Assembly: GCA_963969365.1 (NCBI GenBank)
Contig: OZ017747.1
Coordinates: 3,596,001-3,660,000 of the forward strand
Direction of reading: 5' to 3'
DNA from: Asterochloris sp. CNOR1
Lineage: Eukaryota > Chlorophyta > Trebouxiophyceae > Trebouxiales > Trebouxiaceae
DNA: 64,000 nucleotides
Shown here: positions 34,490 through 46,400 of the stretch, one piece after another
Position numbering within the stretch: the first letter of the stretch is position 1
Layout: each line of letters starts with the position of its first letter
Notes under the pieces: model-generated
What the model saw: the letters and a program-made list of their open reading frames with translations, nothing else
Database searches by the model: none
Told to the model about the DNA's origin: nothing
Translations under genes and position numbers: made by a program

Positions 34490-37400
34490 TCAGTTCAGGG
34501 TTCCACGGCAGTTTGGAGCCCCGCATGCGCATGGCACTTTGTTGTCAGTATCCTCTTCCTTAAATCTGCAAACATTCGTTCAGGCAGTCTCAGAGGCATT
34601 TGCTGCACTCGAAGCCAGGTACTGAGTAGCACTGTGCGGCCATGCCAGCGACACAACTTTCAGTTGGCTCACCTGTAATCATAAGTGAGCTCCTGCCCAG
34701 GCCTAATGGTGGCACGGGCGAAGAAAACAAGCCTGCTCATGCCATCCACCTCCACAATCTTGGTATAGAGACAGGGCGCGCAGCAGTGATTCTGCAGCCA
34801 CAAGAGATTTAGTGATGCTCACATGGCAGGGCATCCCTTGCTTGGCATCAGCTCCCTCAGATGCATGGCAGGTAGTGGCCGGACCGCATAAAATGTCAAC
34901 AGCCATGACTGCAATGCAGCGGTCAGTGCCACACCTGCCAGCACTGCCATCTGTGAACGTCACCCATGTAGCCACAGCAGGTGGATGCTGTTGCCCCACA
35001 TTGACTATTTCTTTAAGCCGCTCCCCTCTAAACACACGCCAGAACATCAAAGGGGCAGGAGCGCAGACATGCATACCCTCGCAACAACCTGGCTTGCACC
35101 AACAGACAGAAGCCAAGTACCCCTCAGCTGTCCTGAAGGCCTCCTTGAAACACACCGCATTGCCATAACAGGTGGTATCCTCTGTGCACGGTGGCCCTGT
35201 TCCCCGCTGCACCACCGGGCCTACTGTTTCCAACCCAGCACCCTCTATCCCTTGCGACAGCAAGCATTCAGATTACTTCCTCTCCCAAAGCTTGCATCGT
35301 TCAGCCGCCATGCCCCACCGTGAAGCGCGCGATGGTGCCCCTCATGGTGGCGTCCACCACATCGGCATTGTTCACGTTGAAGAGGTAGCAGTCGCGGCCG
35401 GTGCGGTTGTAGTGCGCCTGGCGCAGGTCAGCCAGGCAAGAGCGCACCAGGTCTCCGCGGTACTCAATGACCATGGTGTCCTGTTTGATCTCCGTCTTGG
35501 CCATGAGCCCCCACCCATGGATACCTGACTGCAGCCACAGCAGGAAGGCATGTGTGAGAGGGGCGCAGGCAGGAGGCGGGCACTGAAGCCCCACTCAAGG
35601 GTAACCGCCTGAAGCAGGCACGGCATGGCCAATGTTGAGGCACAGGACTGCTCAATGAGCTGAGTGCCCTGCTTGTGGTCCGTCCTGGCCAGGAGCCCCC
35701 ACCCATGAATGCGCAACTGCAAGCGCAGCTATGAGGGCATGTTAGTGGCTCAAGGAAGGTACTGTTCAAGTTTTGCAGAGCGCTGGACGCCGTACTCATG
35801 TCCAACAGACAGCAGGGGAGATAGGGACTGTGACAGAGGAAGTGTGAAAGCTGCCCAAGGCTCAGTGCTGTGACCACCGTGAGCCCAGAAAGGAACATGC
35901 CTGACTGCTGGCACAGGTCACGTTGACCATTGCAGGCACTGAGGCACTGAGGCACTGAGTACTGGAGCCTGCTTGAGGCCCCATCAGTGGCTCCCAGACT
36001 GTAGGCAGGGTGATAAGTGACAGGTGACGATGCGGGCAGCCTGTGGCAGGGCTGCCAGGAGGGTGCACTGCCCCTTTGAGGTGTTTTACAGCGCTCAACT
36101 TCAGGCAGTTGCAGCACGCTGAGGCCCCTCAGGATGCAGGTGGAGTCCAGATGAGCTTGCAGCCAGCAGGCAGACAGAGGGCTGCCCCTCAGGGAGCTGC
36201 CTGTGTGCCTCCACCTGCTGTCCAAGGACAGAGCAGCAGGTAATGGTCCGGGCGGCTGGTCAGCAGCCTGGCATGTAGACCTCTGGCCTGAGCGGTCATG
36301 CAAGATTCGTTTACGTCTGCAGGCTAGGGGACCCCTGAAGCCAGCACCTTGCAGCACCATCGGACTGTTCATGTGAGGCCGCCAGCCGCCCCTCCTCAGA
36401 GGGCATGCCCACCTTGCCAAAGACGATGCGGTACTTCTCCATTGCCTCGCACTGCTGCACCCGCTCCTTCAGGCTCATGCCCTTGCGCTCTGGCACCACC
36501 ATCAGCACCTTGCTGGGGCCTGCAGGGGGTGGGGCACAAGCACAGCTGCGTCATCACAACTTCGCTGGAAAACCTTTCCCTGCTGTGAGAGCAGATCAGC
36601 CAGCTGTGTGACAGCATGCCGCCTGCCTGCCGCAGCACCTCTGCTGCTGCTCCATGCAAAAAGCAGTCAGAACAGCAGCTAGAAGACGGACCAAGAACAG
36701 CGTCTCCTCAGATGATACATGCACACGCACTCCTACCTGGGCCTGCTCCAGTGGCGCCTCCAGCCGGCTCTGTCTTCACAGCTGGCTCTGCAGTTACAGC
36801 AGACGGAAGGCCAGTCCCAGCTGCTGGACCAGCAGCACCAGCACCCAGGGAGGCCTTGCTGCCTGGAGGCGGTGGCACCGGCGGCTTGATGTCTGCTGAG
36901 CTGTCACCCGCTGCAGCGGCATCTGCCACGGCCGACCCGCTGCTGCTGCCGTTGCTCTTGGCGCTGCCCTTGCCAGCCTTGAGCTTCACCACAGGCAGAC
37001 GCCCCTTGCCCTTCCTGCCCCTGCCAGGGGGCCCGCTGCCGTTGCTGCTGGCGGCTGCTGCCGGGCCGTCCTGCTGAGTGCCAGGCTCTGCTTTCACGGA
37101 AGCGGTGCCATTGGGGGCCGCCTGCACCACAGTCACAGCCTGTTCTGGCTCAGCAGACCTTCTGCACTACCTGGCTTGGCCTACACAGCCACGTGTGTGC
37201 AGGGACCTGCCTGCAACGCACCCAGAGGTCTCTTGGCTCAAGAAGGCAATGTGCAAATTCTACACTGCCACCCTTGATGAAGAGCAGGCGCAAGACCCGC
37301 GGGGCTTTGGTGCTGCAGCCAGGCAGCTGCATGTTGTGTTGCAAGGCCAACCCCTGCAGCCAGTTTGCTGCTGGGGCCTGCACTCTAGCAATGCCATCCT

Positions 37401-40400
37401 TGCAAGCCTTGAGCACAGCAATGCCATCCCCTTGCAGGCCACAAGAACAGCTTGCAGGGTGCAGCAGGATACTCCCTGGCCAGCCTGCGCCAGCCTGCAT
37501 GCGCTGTCAGGTTCTTAGGGGGCCACCATGAAGTGGTGGGGGCCTCACCCAATGCGTTCTTCCCCAGCAGGACAATCTCAGGCCAGCTCATGGCAACTTT
37601 GAGCAATTGGTGTGATCAGAATGCCAACCTGCGGCTTCTGAGGCCCAGCCTGCCCCGCATCGACCGGCTCTGCTTTGACAGCAGGCACAGCCGGCGGGGC
37701 AGGCAGCTCCAGCGGCTGCTCCACAGGTGCAGGGGTGCTGGTGCGTGCGCCGCCTGGTGGCGGGCCAGCAGCGGCCTCAAGCCACTGCTGGGGATCGTTG
37801 CTGGTGCTGCGTGGGACCTGCCACAGCTGCAGCGGGACAAGGAAGAAGTCAGCCTCTACAAGCAGATGCACCGAATCAAGTAAAGACACACGGGCGTAGA
37901 ACAGTGTGCACCAGCAGCGCCGCCAGGCTTGCAGCTGAGCAGCACTGAGCCAGGCTTGCAGCTGAGCAGCCTGCCACAAAGTTTGCAGCTGAGTACTTTA
38001 TTGTCAGACTGCAGTGAGATGTAGCACCCACCAGCCTCACACTTGGCCTGCCTGGCGGTCATGCAGGCCTGTGCGCATGCGCAGGGCAAGACAGCAGCCA
38101 AAGGTACTGCACAAGTGCAACAACTGCCAGCAGCCAAATCAGCCGAAATCGCACCGTGTGTCGCCTGAGGCCTGCCACCGCGTGGGGCGTGCAGTACAGG
38201 AAGGCCCGCTTGCCATAGCGTGGCAGCACCATACGCCCACCGGCAGCCTTGCCTGTGGCCGCACCTGCACTCGTCCAAACACACACAGTGGACATCAGCC
38301 AGGGTTCTCCCCGAGGATTCCATGCTGCATTGTGCCCAGGGTCCACTTGCGATGCAGGCAGCAAAGCTTGGCAGAGCCACGTCTGCCAGGTGTGCAGACA
38401 CACAGCACCCTTTGACCCAGGCTCCCTGCACAGGTGCACAGGGGGTGCCACCATGAGACCCTGCCTGTCAGCAAGAAGCTGCCCCACCTGGTGGTGGCGG
38501 CTGCCAGGCGAGGCCATCTGCCTCCACCATACCCCCCCAGGGTTTCCCGGCCCGGCGTGCCTGCTTGCAGATGATGCACATGCAGCCCTCCCGGTGCACC
38601 TGCAGCGCAGCAACCCACTCAGCTTGGCAGACACTGCTCTGCGTCGCCGCCACGCAGGGTCTATGTCAGCTTTCCGGCCTCTCAGACAAGGCAGACAAGG
38701 CAAGCATGCAGCACAGCCGCATTCAAGTCCGCAAGCAGCGGCTAGCATCTCTGGCCTGCACACACGATAGATCTGAGCACCCCCAGCAGCCCTGTGGTGA
38801 CCAGGCCATCCTTGGGGAGGTGCAAGCTGGTCCGGCCTGACCTGCTTGATGCCCCCAAGGCCTCGCTGCAGGTGTGTTCTGCTGCCAGGCACCGTCTGGC
38901 GCCCCTGCTTGCGGCGCACGTCGTTCAAGGTGGTGGCCTTAGGGCGGACTGCCTTGGCAGTGTCCAGCCCCACAGAGACCAGCCAGTCACCAGCGGTCAT
39001 GCCTGGCATGCCACCACCTGCAGGGCAAGCATGCATGCTCAGCACGGGCACGGGCACAGGCAGGGCCTTGCGCTACAGAGGTCAGCTGCATGGCAGGCCA
39101 GAGGGCGGCAGATCTTTCTGCAGACCTGGCGTGCTGCAAGCATGTTTGGGGCCTCACATGTACTGCGGCAGAGCGAGCGACCACAGGCTGTCTTGGACCT
39201 GCATCAGGCCAGAACCTGCACCACCTCAACCACACTGCATTGCAGCGTGCCAGGCTCCCGGCCAGTTGTGCAAAGAGCCAGCGTGCTACCTGGACAGGTT
39301 GCTGCACTTGGCCACACAGTGTTATTGCCGAGGCAGGCGCACCCACCTTTGTCAATGCGAAGGCTGGCCTTCCACTTCTTGGAGGCCCCCTTCCCGCACA
39401 TGCGCTCAAACTCGGTCGGGGTCACGTCGCGTCCGCTGGGCAGCACGATGGCCATGCGCCGCACATCCAGGGCCGCCCGATTGTTGTTGCACACCACCGG
39501 CACCAGGGAGGGTAGGTCTGGCTGCAGCTGGGGCTCTGGGGGCGCCTCTGCGCCATAGCCCTCGGTGGGCGGCGGCAGGTCGGCATCAGCACCAGCAGCA
39601 GGTGGCTGCAGAGCCTCCTGCTGCTGCTGCTGGTGGGGGCGGGAGGCCTGGGGCCCAGCTGTGGCCCCACCAGAGACGCTGCCATTTGGCAGGGCTGCAC
39701 CACGCGAGAGATCAGCTTTGGTGCCCAGGAGGCGACCTTGTGGTGAGCTGGCACTAAGGCAGGCTCAGCCAATGAGCAGAGAGTGGCTCGGCTTTGCCAA
39801 GGACTGCCTCAAGCTGACAGTGCAATGGGAAATTCAGGACTGACTCAGGCAGCAGGCTTGATGCTAGCCGCCCAAAGCAGCAGGAAGTCAGGACTCTCTG
39901 GCTCTAACACAGGCAGTTCTGTCCTACCTCCTGTGCTGCTGGGAGCCCCAGCAGCCTCAGAGCTGGCAGCTGAGGGGCCCACAGAGCCTTCTGCGCCCTC
40001 CGACAGTGCTGGCTGCACGGCAGCGCCCGCACGCGGGCCCCTGCTGGGCTCAGCCGCCGACTCCGCAGCCTGCACGGCCTCCACTGACTCTGCGGCAGGC
40101 GCCGGGATTTCCTGTCGCTGCCGCTTGCGCGGCTGGGGTGGCAAGTGGCCCTGCACCTCGCCAGCCACGGCAGTCAGAGCTGCCTCGTCTGGCTCTGAGG
40201 CCTGCAGGGGCCGCAGCGGCGCCTGCGGGGCGAGCGGTGGCTGCTGCCGTGCAAGCGGCGGCTGTCCTTCAGAAGGGCCCGCCGCAGGCGCCTGAGGGGC
40301 TCCTGGCTGGGCCGGCTGGCAGGTGCCTGGCGGCGTTGCTTCTGGCTGAGCAGGCCCCGCAGAAGCCTGCTCCACCTTGGGCTCCTGCACGGCCGTGGCA

Positions 40401-43400
40401 GGCGCCGCATCGTCCTGCGTCTGGCCGGGCCCACCATCTCCTCCCGCAGCTGCAGCTGCCCCCGAGCCCGCCGTCCAGTCAACCTGCAGGAGCGCCCATG
40501 CAAACCTTGCTGTGAGGCCGTCAGACCTCCTCACACTTGACATCAAGGCAATGTCAGCAAATCAAGCGTCTGTACAGCCACCATTGCAGTGCTGCTTTTG
40601 TGGGTGGCATCAGCCCTGCAGCTCAACAGGACGGCTTCATGCATGCCAAGGCCCCACCAAGCATCACTGCGCCAGAGCACAGCAGAGCTCATGCAAATAT
40701 GCAGCCTGAGCCATGCCCCACAACTGGCACAGGACGCTCAATCACATGCAGACGGCGGCCCCCAGAACAGATCATCTCCTGCAGTCTGCCACAACCTGGG
40801 GCACAGAGACCTCTGTAAACACCGCAAAGGATTGAGGGGAGACATCTGCAGCAATGGAGGCCACTGCAGCCTGGCAGTCCAGTCTGCGCAGGACTCACCA
40901 GCTCAGCCGGCAGGTCTAGCCATTCCTTCTCCCCATCATCATACTCCACCAGGTGCTTTCCCTCGGCTGCGTTGAACCTGCAGCAGTGCCTCCTGTCAAA
41001 ACATGCTGCAAGTGCTTTGATCCCAAGTTGCTGCTCATTCACCAGGCAAGGCCCTCCCTACAGGGTGCCTGTCTCTAGGCAGTACAGGGCCACAGCGTTG
41101 TTGAGCACTGGAGTAGGCAAAGGTCTACTTTAGCTGCGCAGGAGCAGCACAGGTGCGTGCTGCACTGCACATCGTTCGTTCCTGATCTGGCCCCATGCCC
41201 GAAGCAAACTACCCAAGTTGCAGACGACAAGCTCAAGGCGGGCAGACAGCAGCTGGTCAACCAGGCAGAGGCTGATGCAGCCAAAAGCCAGTACTGGCCT
41301 CCTGGGCACACCTGGCAACGCGGCCAAAGTAGTAGCACCCATCGTCCTTCCACCACACCCCGATGCGTAGCTGCACTGCGTCCATCCCAAAGCGGGGCTT
41401 CCCCAGGCTCCCGCTGGAGGCCTGGCGATGCGCGCGGGCAGCTTCGGCGGCCGACAGGCGCGCCACGTTCCAGGGGGCGTTGGCTGGGACCCACTGCAAC
41501 CGCCCAGCACGCTTCTCCCTGCGGAGGTCCACCCACTCCCCCTGCAGCCGGGATGTGCATCATCAGTCTCCCCTGCTAGACGACAAAGAACGCGGAGTGG
41601 CTCAGAAGTAACCAATCAACGACCTGTTCCCTAAGCAGGTCAAGCGCGCGAAGATGCTTGGCTGTGGGCTCCTCAGCAATATGTTGTTGGCCACTGGGAC
41701 AGGCTCTGGCTTCTGAAGGAGCATGTACAGGCAGCACAGGCCCCAAGCAGCCCCCTGCCCGCTCCCTGTCCAGCCACGGCATGCAGTCCCTGCAGCATGC
41801 ACTGCCTGCTGCCCTGACAATCCATGCACCTGATAACAATGCAGCATGTCTATGTCCAGCACCCGAGAGTGACTGAGTCCTTCCAAGATCCAGCGCAGAC
41901 CCAGTTATGACCTGCTCCAGGCAAGTGCAGTCCCCCCTGTCAAACATGAGGCCAGGCCTTCTGGTGCACTGACCTGCTCGTCGTAGAAGTACCAGACATT
42001 GTGTTTGCCCATGTCCCAGCTATAGGCCCGGATGACTCCCTCATACCACTCGTTGTCATCCGGCCAGAACAGCTTGCAGCGCGCCCCCACAGCCTTGTCA
42101 GGCTCGTCCAGGCCAAAGGGGGGCTGGTAGGGCTTGGGGGCTGCAGCCAGGGCACCGGCAGGTTGTGTGAGACAAGTGCAGGGGACAGGCCACAGGGTGA
42201 GCTGCAGGCATGGACAGTGCAGGCATGGACAGTGCAGGCCTGGGCAGTGCAGGGATGGGCTGTGCAGGCGTGGGTAGTGCAGGGATGGGCTGTGCAGGCA
42301 TGAGCAGTGCAGGCATGGCTTGTGCAGGCACCTGCACAGTTGGCCCACAAAAACCATAGGCTGAGCAACCAGTCCTGTTCCACATGCTGGCCCTGCCGGC
42401 TGGGTGATGTGCATGGGATGGTGATGAGTGAAGGCTGTCTGGCTGCCCAACAGAGACAGCCTGGCATCCAGCTCTTGACAGTGTGGCCAGCCCGCCCCTT
42501 CACGCTGTGAATGCCAGCTTTGTGAGTGGGTAGCTGTCCTGCAGCTGCTGCACAGGTCAGGTAAGGGCGGCCACAACAGGGGCCCCACCACTCTTTTGCT
42601 CAGGCTTGGGCTTCTTGACAACTTGGCTGTCAGCCTGAGTGCCAGCGGCGTCTGCAGTGGGGCGTCGGCCTGTGAAGTCTGCTGCCTTGTCGTCGGGTTC
42701 TGGAGCTGGACGCTTGGGCCGTCGCAGACGCACCTTCAACCCCTCTGCAGGGGGTTGGCATGCTGCTGCTTCAGCACTCCACAGCAAGCCTGTCTGGGCA
42801 GCACCTGCCAACAGTCGCAGCCTGCTGCTGCTACTCACAGCGATGCAATCATTGCCCAGGCACTTCCCAGGTCTCAGGACTCGCCTGAAAGTGGTTTGGC
42901 AGGATGTGTGCAGTGTCCGATGTCCCGCACAAACATGCCTTCGCAGCGAGATGCACATACCTGTGTCGCCATCATCTCCCCTTGTGCTGCCAGCGCTGTT
43001 GGCTGCACGCCCTGGCCCACTGGCCTCACTGCCGGGCTCCTGCCTGACTCGGGTGCCTCCCCGTGTGGTCATGGGAGCCAGTGGGAGCAGCGGCAGCAAT
43101 GAGGACTGCGGGGCACTGCTGTCAGCGACAGCCACCTTGGACACCTCCTGCTGGGGAGCGTCCCAGACAAGCTCCTCTGCAGCCAGATACCGCCATGTCA
43201 AACATGCTGCATGAGCATGCACCACCATGATGGCTGAAGGCATGTATGCCTCTGGCCTGAGAGGCAGTTCCCCAGCATGATGCAGGCTCATGCCGCGCAG
43301 CTGCCACTGATGATCTGCAGAGGTGCTGCAGCAGACAGATTAACAGCAAATGCTGGGTCCTTACAGCTCCAGGGTATTGGGCTCAGCGACAGGTGTTGAT

Positions 43401-46400
43401 GCGCCTATGGCGAGAAGCATGCAGTTGTCATCAGGTGCTGCTCCACCGTCACCTTCAGCAACATGTCTGCCTGAAGACCTTGGCCAGCGCTCAACATGCA
43501 CCTGAAGCCCAGCAATGCTGACAACCAGCTCACAATCCCCGAGTGTGCAGACACCTGGACCAGACTGATGCTGTTCTCAGCTCCTATATTGTAAACCGTC
43601 AACCCCACACCTTCGCCCGCCTCCTTGACCAGCTTGGCCACAATGTCCTCTACGGCTCTGCTGGCCTGCTCCAGGGTCCACTCCTCGTAGTTGCTGGCGG
43701 CAGCAGCGTTGGCTGCGAATGCTGAGAGGGTCTTACGGTCCAGCTTGTAGTGGTTCAGCCAGTCCTGCATCATCTGCAGGCACCCGGAGGGCAGGGCTGT
43801 GAGGCACCAAGTTGGCCTGCGCTCAGAGGCCACAGCCCCTGCTGGTGAACAGCGGCAGGAGGAAGCGTCCACTGGCCCGCAGCATCAGCAATTGTTTGAC
43901 CCCTAGTTGGTGTCAGCAGTACTCTGCAACACCAGCTGCAGGCCCTATGGCCTGGTATGCGCCAGGCCACAACTGACAGCAGACTGCAGACCCTCTCTCG
44001 CTCGGCAAGCCAGCTGCTGACCAAGCATTGGAGTACAGTGCCCCTGCAGTAGTGCAACACTGGCACTCACAATGTCTGCATCTCCTTCCTCATCAGTCTT
44101 CCACACGCTGGTCTTCCACTTTTTGGCATCTCCCTTCCCGCACAGCTGCTCAAAACGGCTGGCGCTGATCTCCTGCCCCCCAAAAAGCACGCGCTGGGAG
44201 CGCACGATCAGTTGCGCCTGACGCCCATTGCAGACCACATCCAGCTGCTCGGGGACGCCCTCCGGCAAAGGGCTCAGGGGCACCGGCTGCACGTAGGCCA
44301 CGGAGCAGCAAATAAGTAACATATATAGCACTCTGGTGCTGCTATGGCACCTGTGCCAGCGGGTCTCGATGGCGCTGCTGCACGCAGGCCACAGAGCAGT
44401 CAAGTTGGCAATCTTAGCGCTGCTCTGCCCTCAGGCAGGGAACACGGGCGCCCGCTGCAGCACACCACAGGGCAGCGGGTCAGCACTACCAACAGCGCTG
44501 GCTGGTCACTCTGCCTTCCTGGGGGGGTCAGGGGCACTGGTGCAGCCGCGCTGCCCCCATCTGGACAGCTTGAAGCCAGTGTGTGGTGCCCTGTCGCGCA
44601 CGCCATGCACACAGGACGTATGACACTGCCTGACACCCTTGAGCAAGAAAGGCGCGACAGACCCTGCCTGATACACTGATGATTGGCGCTGCAGACAGCC
44701 TGGGTTGGCACAGTTTGCTTGGAACAGACGAGAGCATTGCTGCCTACCATTGTATGGGTGGCAAAGAGCGAGACACTAGTCAGTGTCTGCACGCTGGGAG
44801 GCGCACCTGAGGCTCCACAGGCTGCTGCGGGAGCAGCATGGGCATCACAAAGGTCTGCTCCCTTGGTGCCCTGGGCGGCCTGGCAGCAGCGGTGGCAGCA
44901 GCAGTGGCACTGCTGGGATCCCCGAGCACCTTGGCAGGCCCAGCTCCTGGTGCAGGCACTGCACAGATGTACGAGTGTAAGCTAAGATCTCTGCGTCCAC
45001 TCCAGCTGGCCATTTCATGCTTCTCAGGCAGCTGCTTGTGGCCCAGGCATGCTGTGGCCGCATGCAAGGGTGCACCAATGGGTCCGCAGCTGCACGCCTA
45101 GCACACACCCATCATGCTCACCTCCTGCCTCCACCTGCCCAACACCTGCTGCCTGAAAGGCTGCAGAGACTGCAGGTGCCTCATCCACAGCCTCTGGCAA
45201 GGGGGGCTGGTAGGGCTTGGGCTCAGGCTTGCCAGGTATCCAGAAGCCCTTCACCGTGCTGTATCCAGACCCAGTGCCATGAGACACCCGCTCCCATCCC
45301 TGCAGCGCCAGGGTAGGCGCGGTCAGCCAGGCACCATAAGCAAGAGGACTTTGGCATCTGCAAAGGCTGCCTGATGAGAAGACTGCATCCTGACAGAGGG
45401 AGGGGCTGCGAGCACAGAGCAGCCGAGTCTGGCGGGCATCGTCAGCACAACCTGCTGCTGAACACGTGTATACCATCCCGTTCAGCAGCAGATTGCTGCG
45501 CTGGGAGTCTTCTTCAGGAGCAGCGAAATCTCAACTGACTACAGTGCTTACCTCCAAAGGCTGAGCTCTGGCACACCCAGCAGAGCACTCAGGGAGGGGG
45601 ACAGCCGGCAGCGGGGGGAACAGCTGCCCATTCTGGACGCCACCGTGTATGTTCTCCTCCTCCTTTTCCCCTGCCTGATCCCCTTCGCGCACAAGTTGCA
45701 CCCCTGCAGGTACAGCAGCACCCGATGGTGGGTGTGGTAGGGGGGGGGGGGGGGGGCACAGCCTTGGGATGGCTGGTGCAGGGTGCATTATGCTTTGTAG
45801 CTCAGACGGGCAGTGTATGAGAAGGCGTCGACTGCGACCGCTTGTACTTGAGACATGATGCTGCATATGAGTATCACCTTCCACACAACAATCAGCTCCT
45901 GCCACCCCTGCTGAGCGAGCCTCAAGCTCAACATCGTCAGAAAACTGTTAAGGAGGATCAGTGAACCAGAAGCTACCTCTGTGCAAGCGATCACCCAGCA
46001 CAAAACACCTTCACCTGCCTCGCAGAAACAGAAACGCCAGCAAAAGCACATGCCCACACAGCAGTATCTGCCAGATATTGAGCCTGCATGCGCACCCGAT
46101 TGCTCCGGCTTAGGGGTGCAGTGGCGGGGGCAGTAGCTGATGAGGCGCACGCCCCCAGCTGCATCCTGCCTCTCCTGGATCTCCATGCGCAGCCCTGCCA
46201 TGCGCGCACACAGGGGATGGTAGGCCACGTAGCACGTCGAGCACTGAATCTTAGCACCCACACGCTGCCTGCAAGGGAACAGGGGAAGGGTGGGCAGTCC
46301 AGCGCATCAGAAGAGCGAGCAAGCGACCCAGCTCAGCACACACCGGAGCTTGGCAACTACGCGCTGTCGACAGGTGTTGTGGCCGCAAAGTGTCAGCTCA

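Noticed and set aside
35650-35716. Second SET exon as a mutually exclusive alternative exon
   Set aside because: The copy lacks the EYRG motif and has no matching donor, so it cannot replace the real exon.
35464-36420. Long minus-strand open frame of about 318 codons
   Set aside because: It reads in a different frame through the SET exons and the introns between them. The real frame is fixed by the SET motifs.
38059-39057. Minus-strand open frame of about 332 codons read as one exon
   Set aside because: Part of it (DWLVSVGLD region) is probably coding, but consensus donors and acceptors inside it suggest exons and introns. It was not annotated as one exon.
38846-39757. Plus-strand open frame of about 303 codons
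   Set aside because: It is antisense to the SAND 3 region of the methyltransferase; GC-rich sequence lacks stops by chance.
40006-40515. Plus-strand open frame of about 170 codons
   Set aside because: Shadow of the Pro/Ala-rich linker of the methyltransferase on the other strand.
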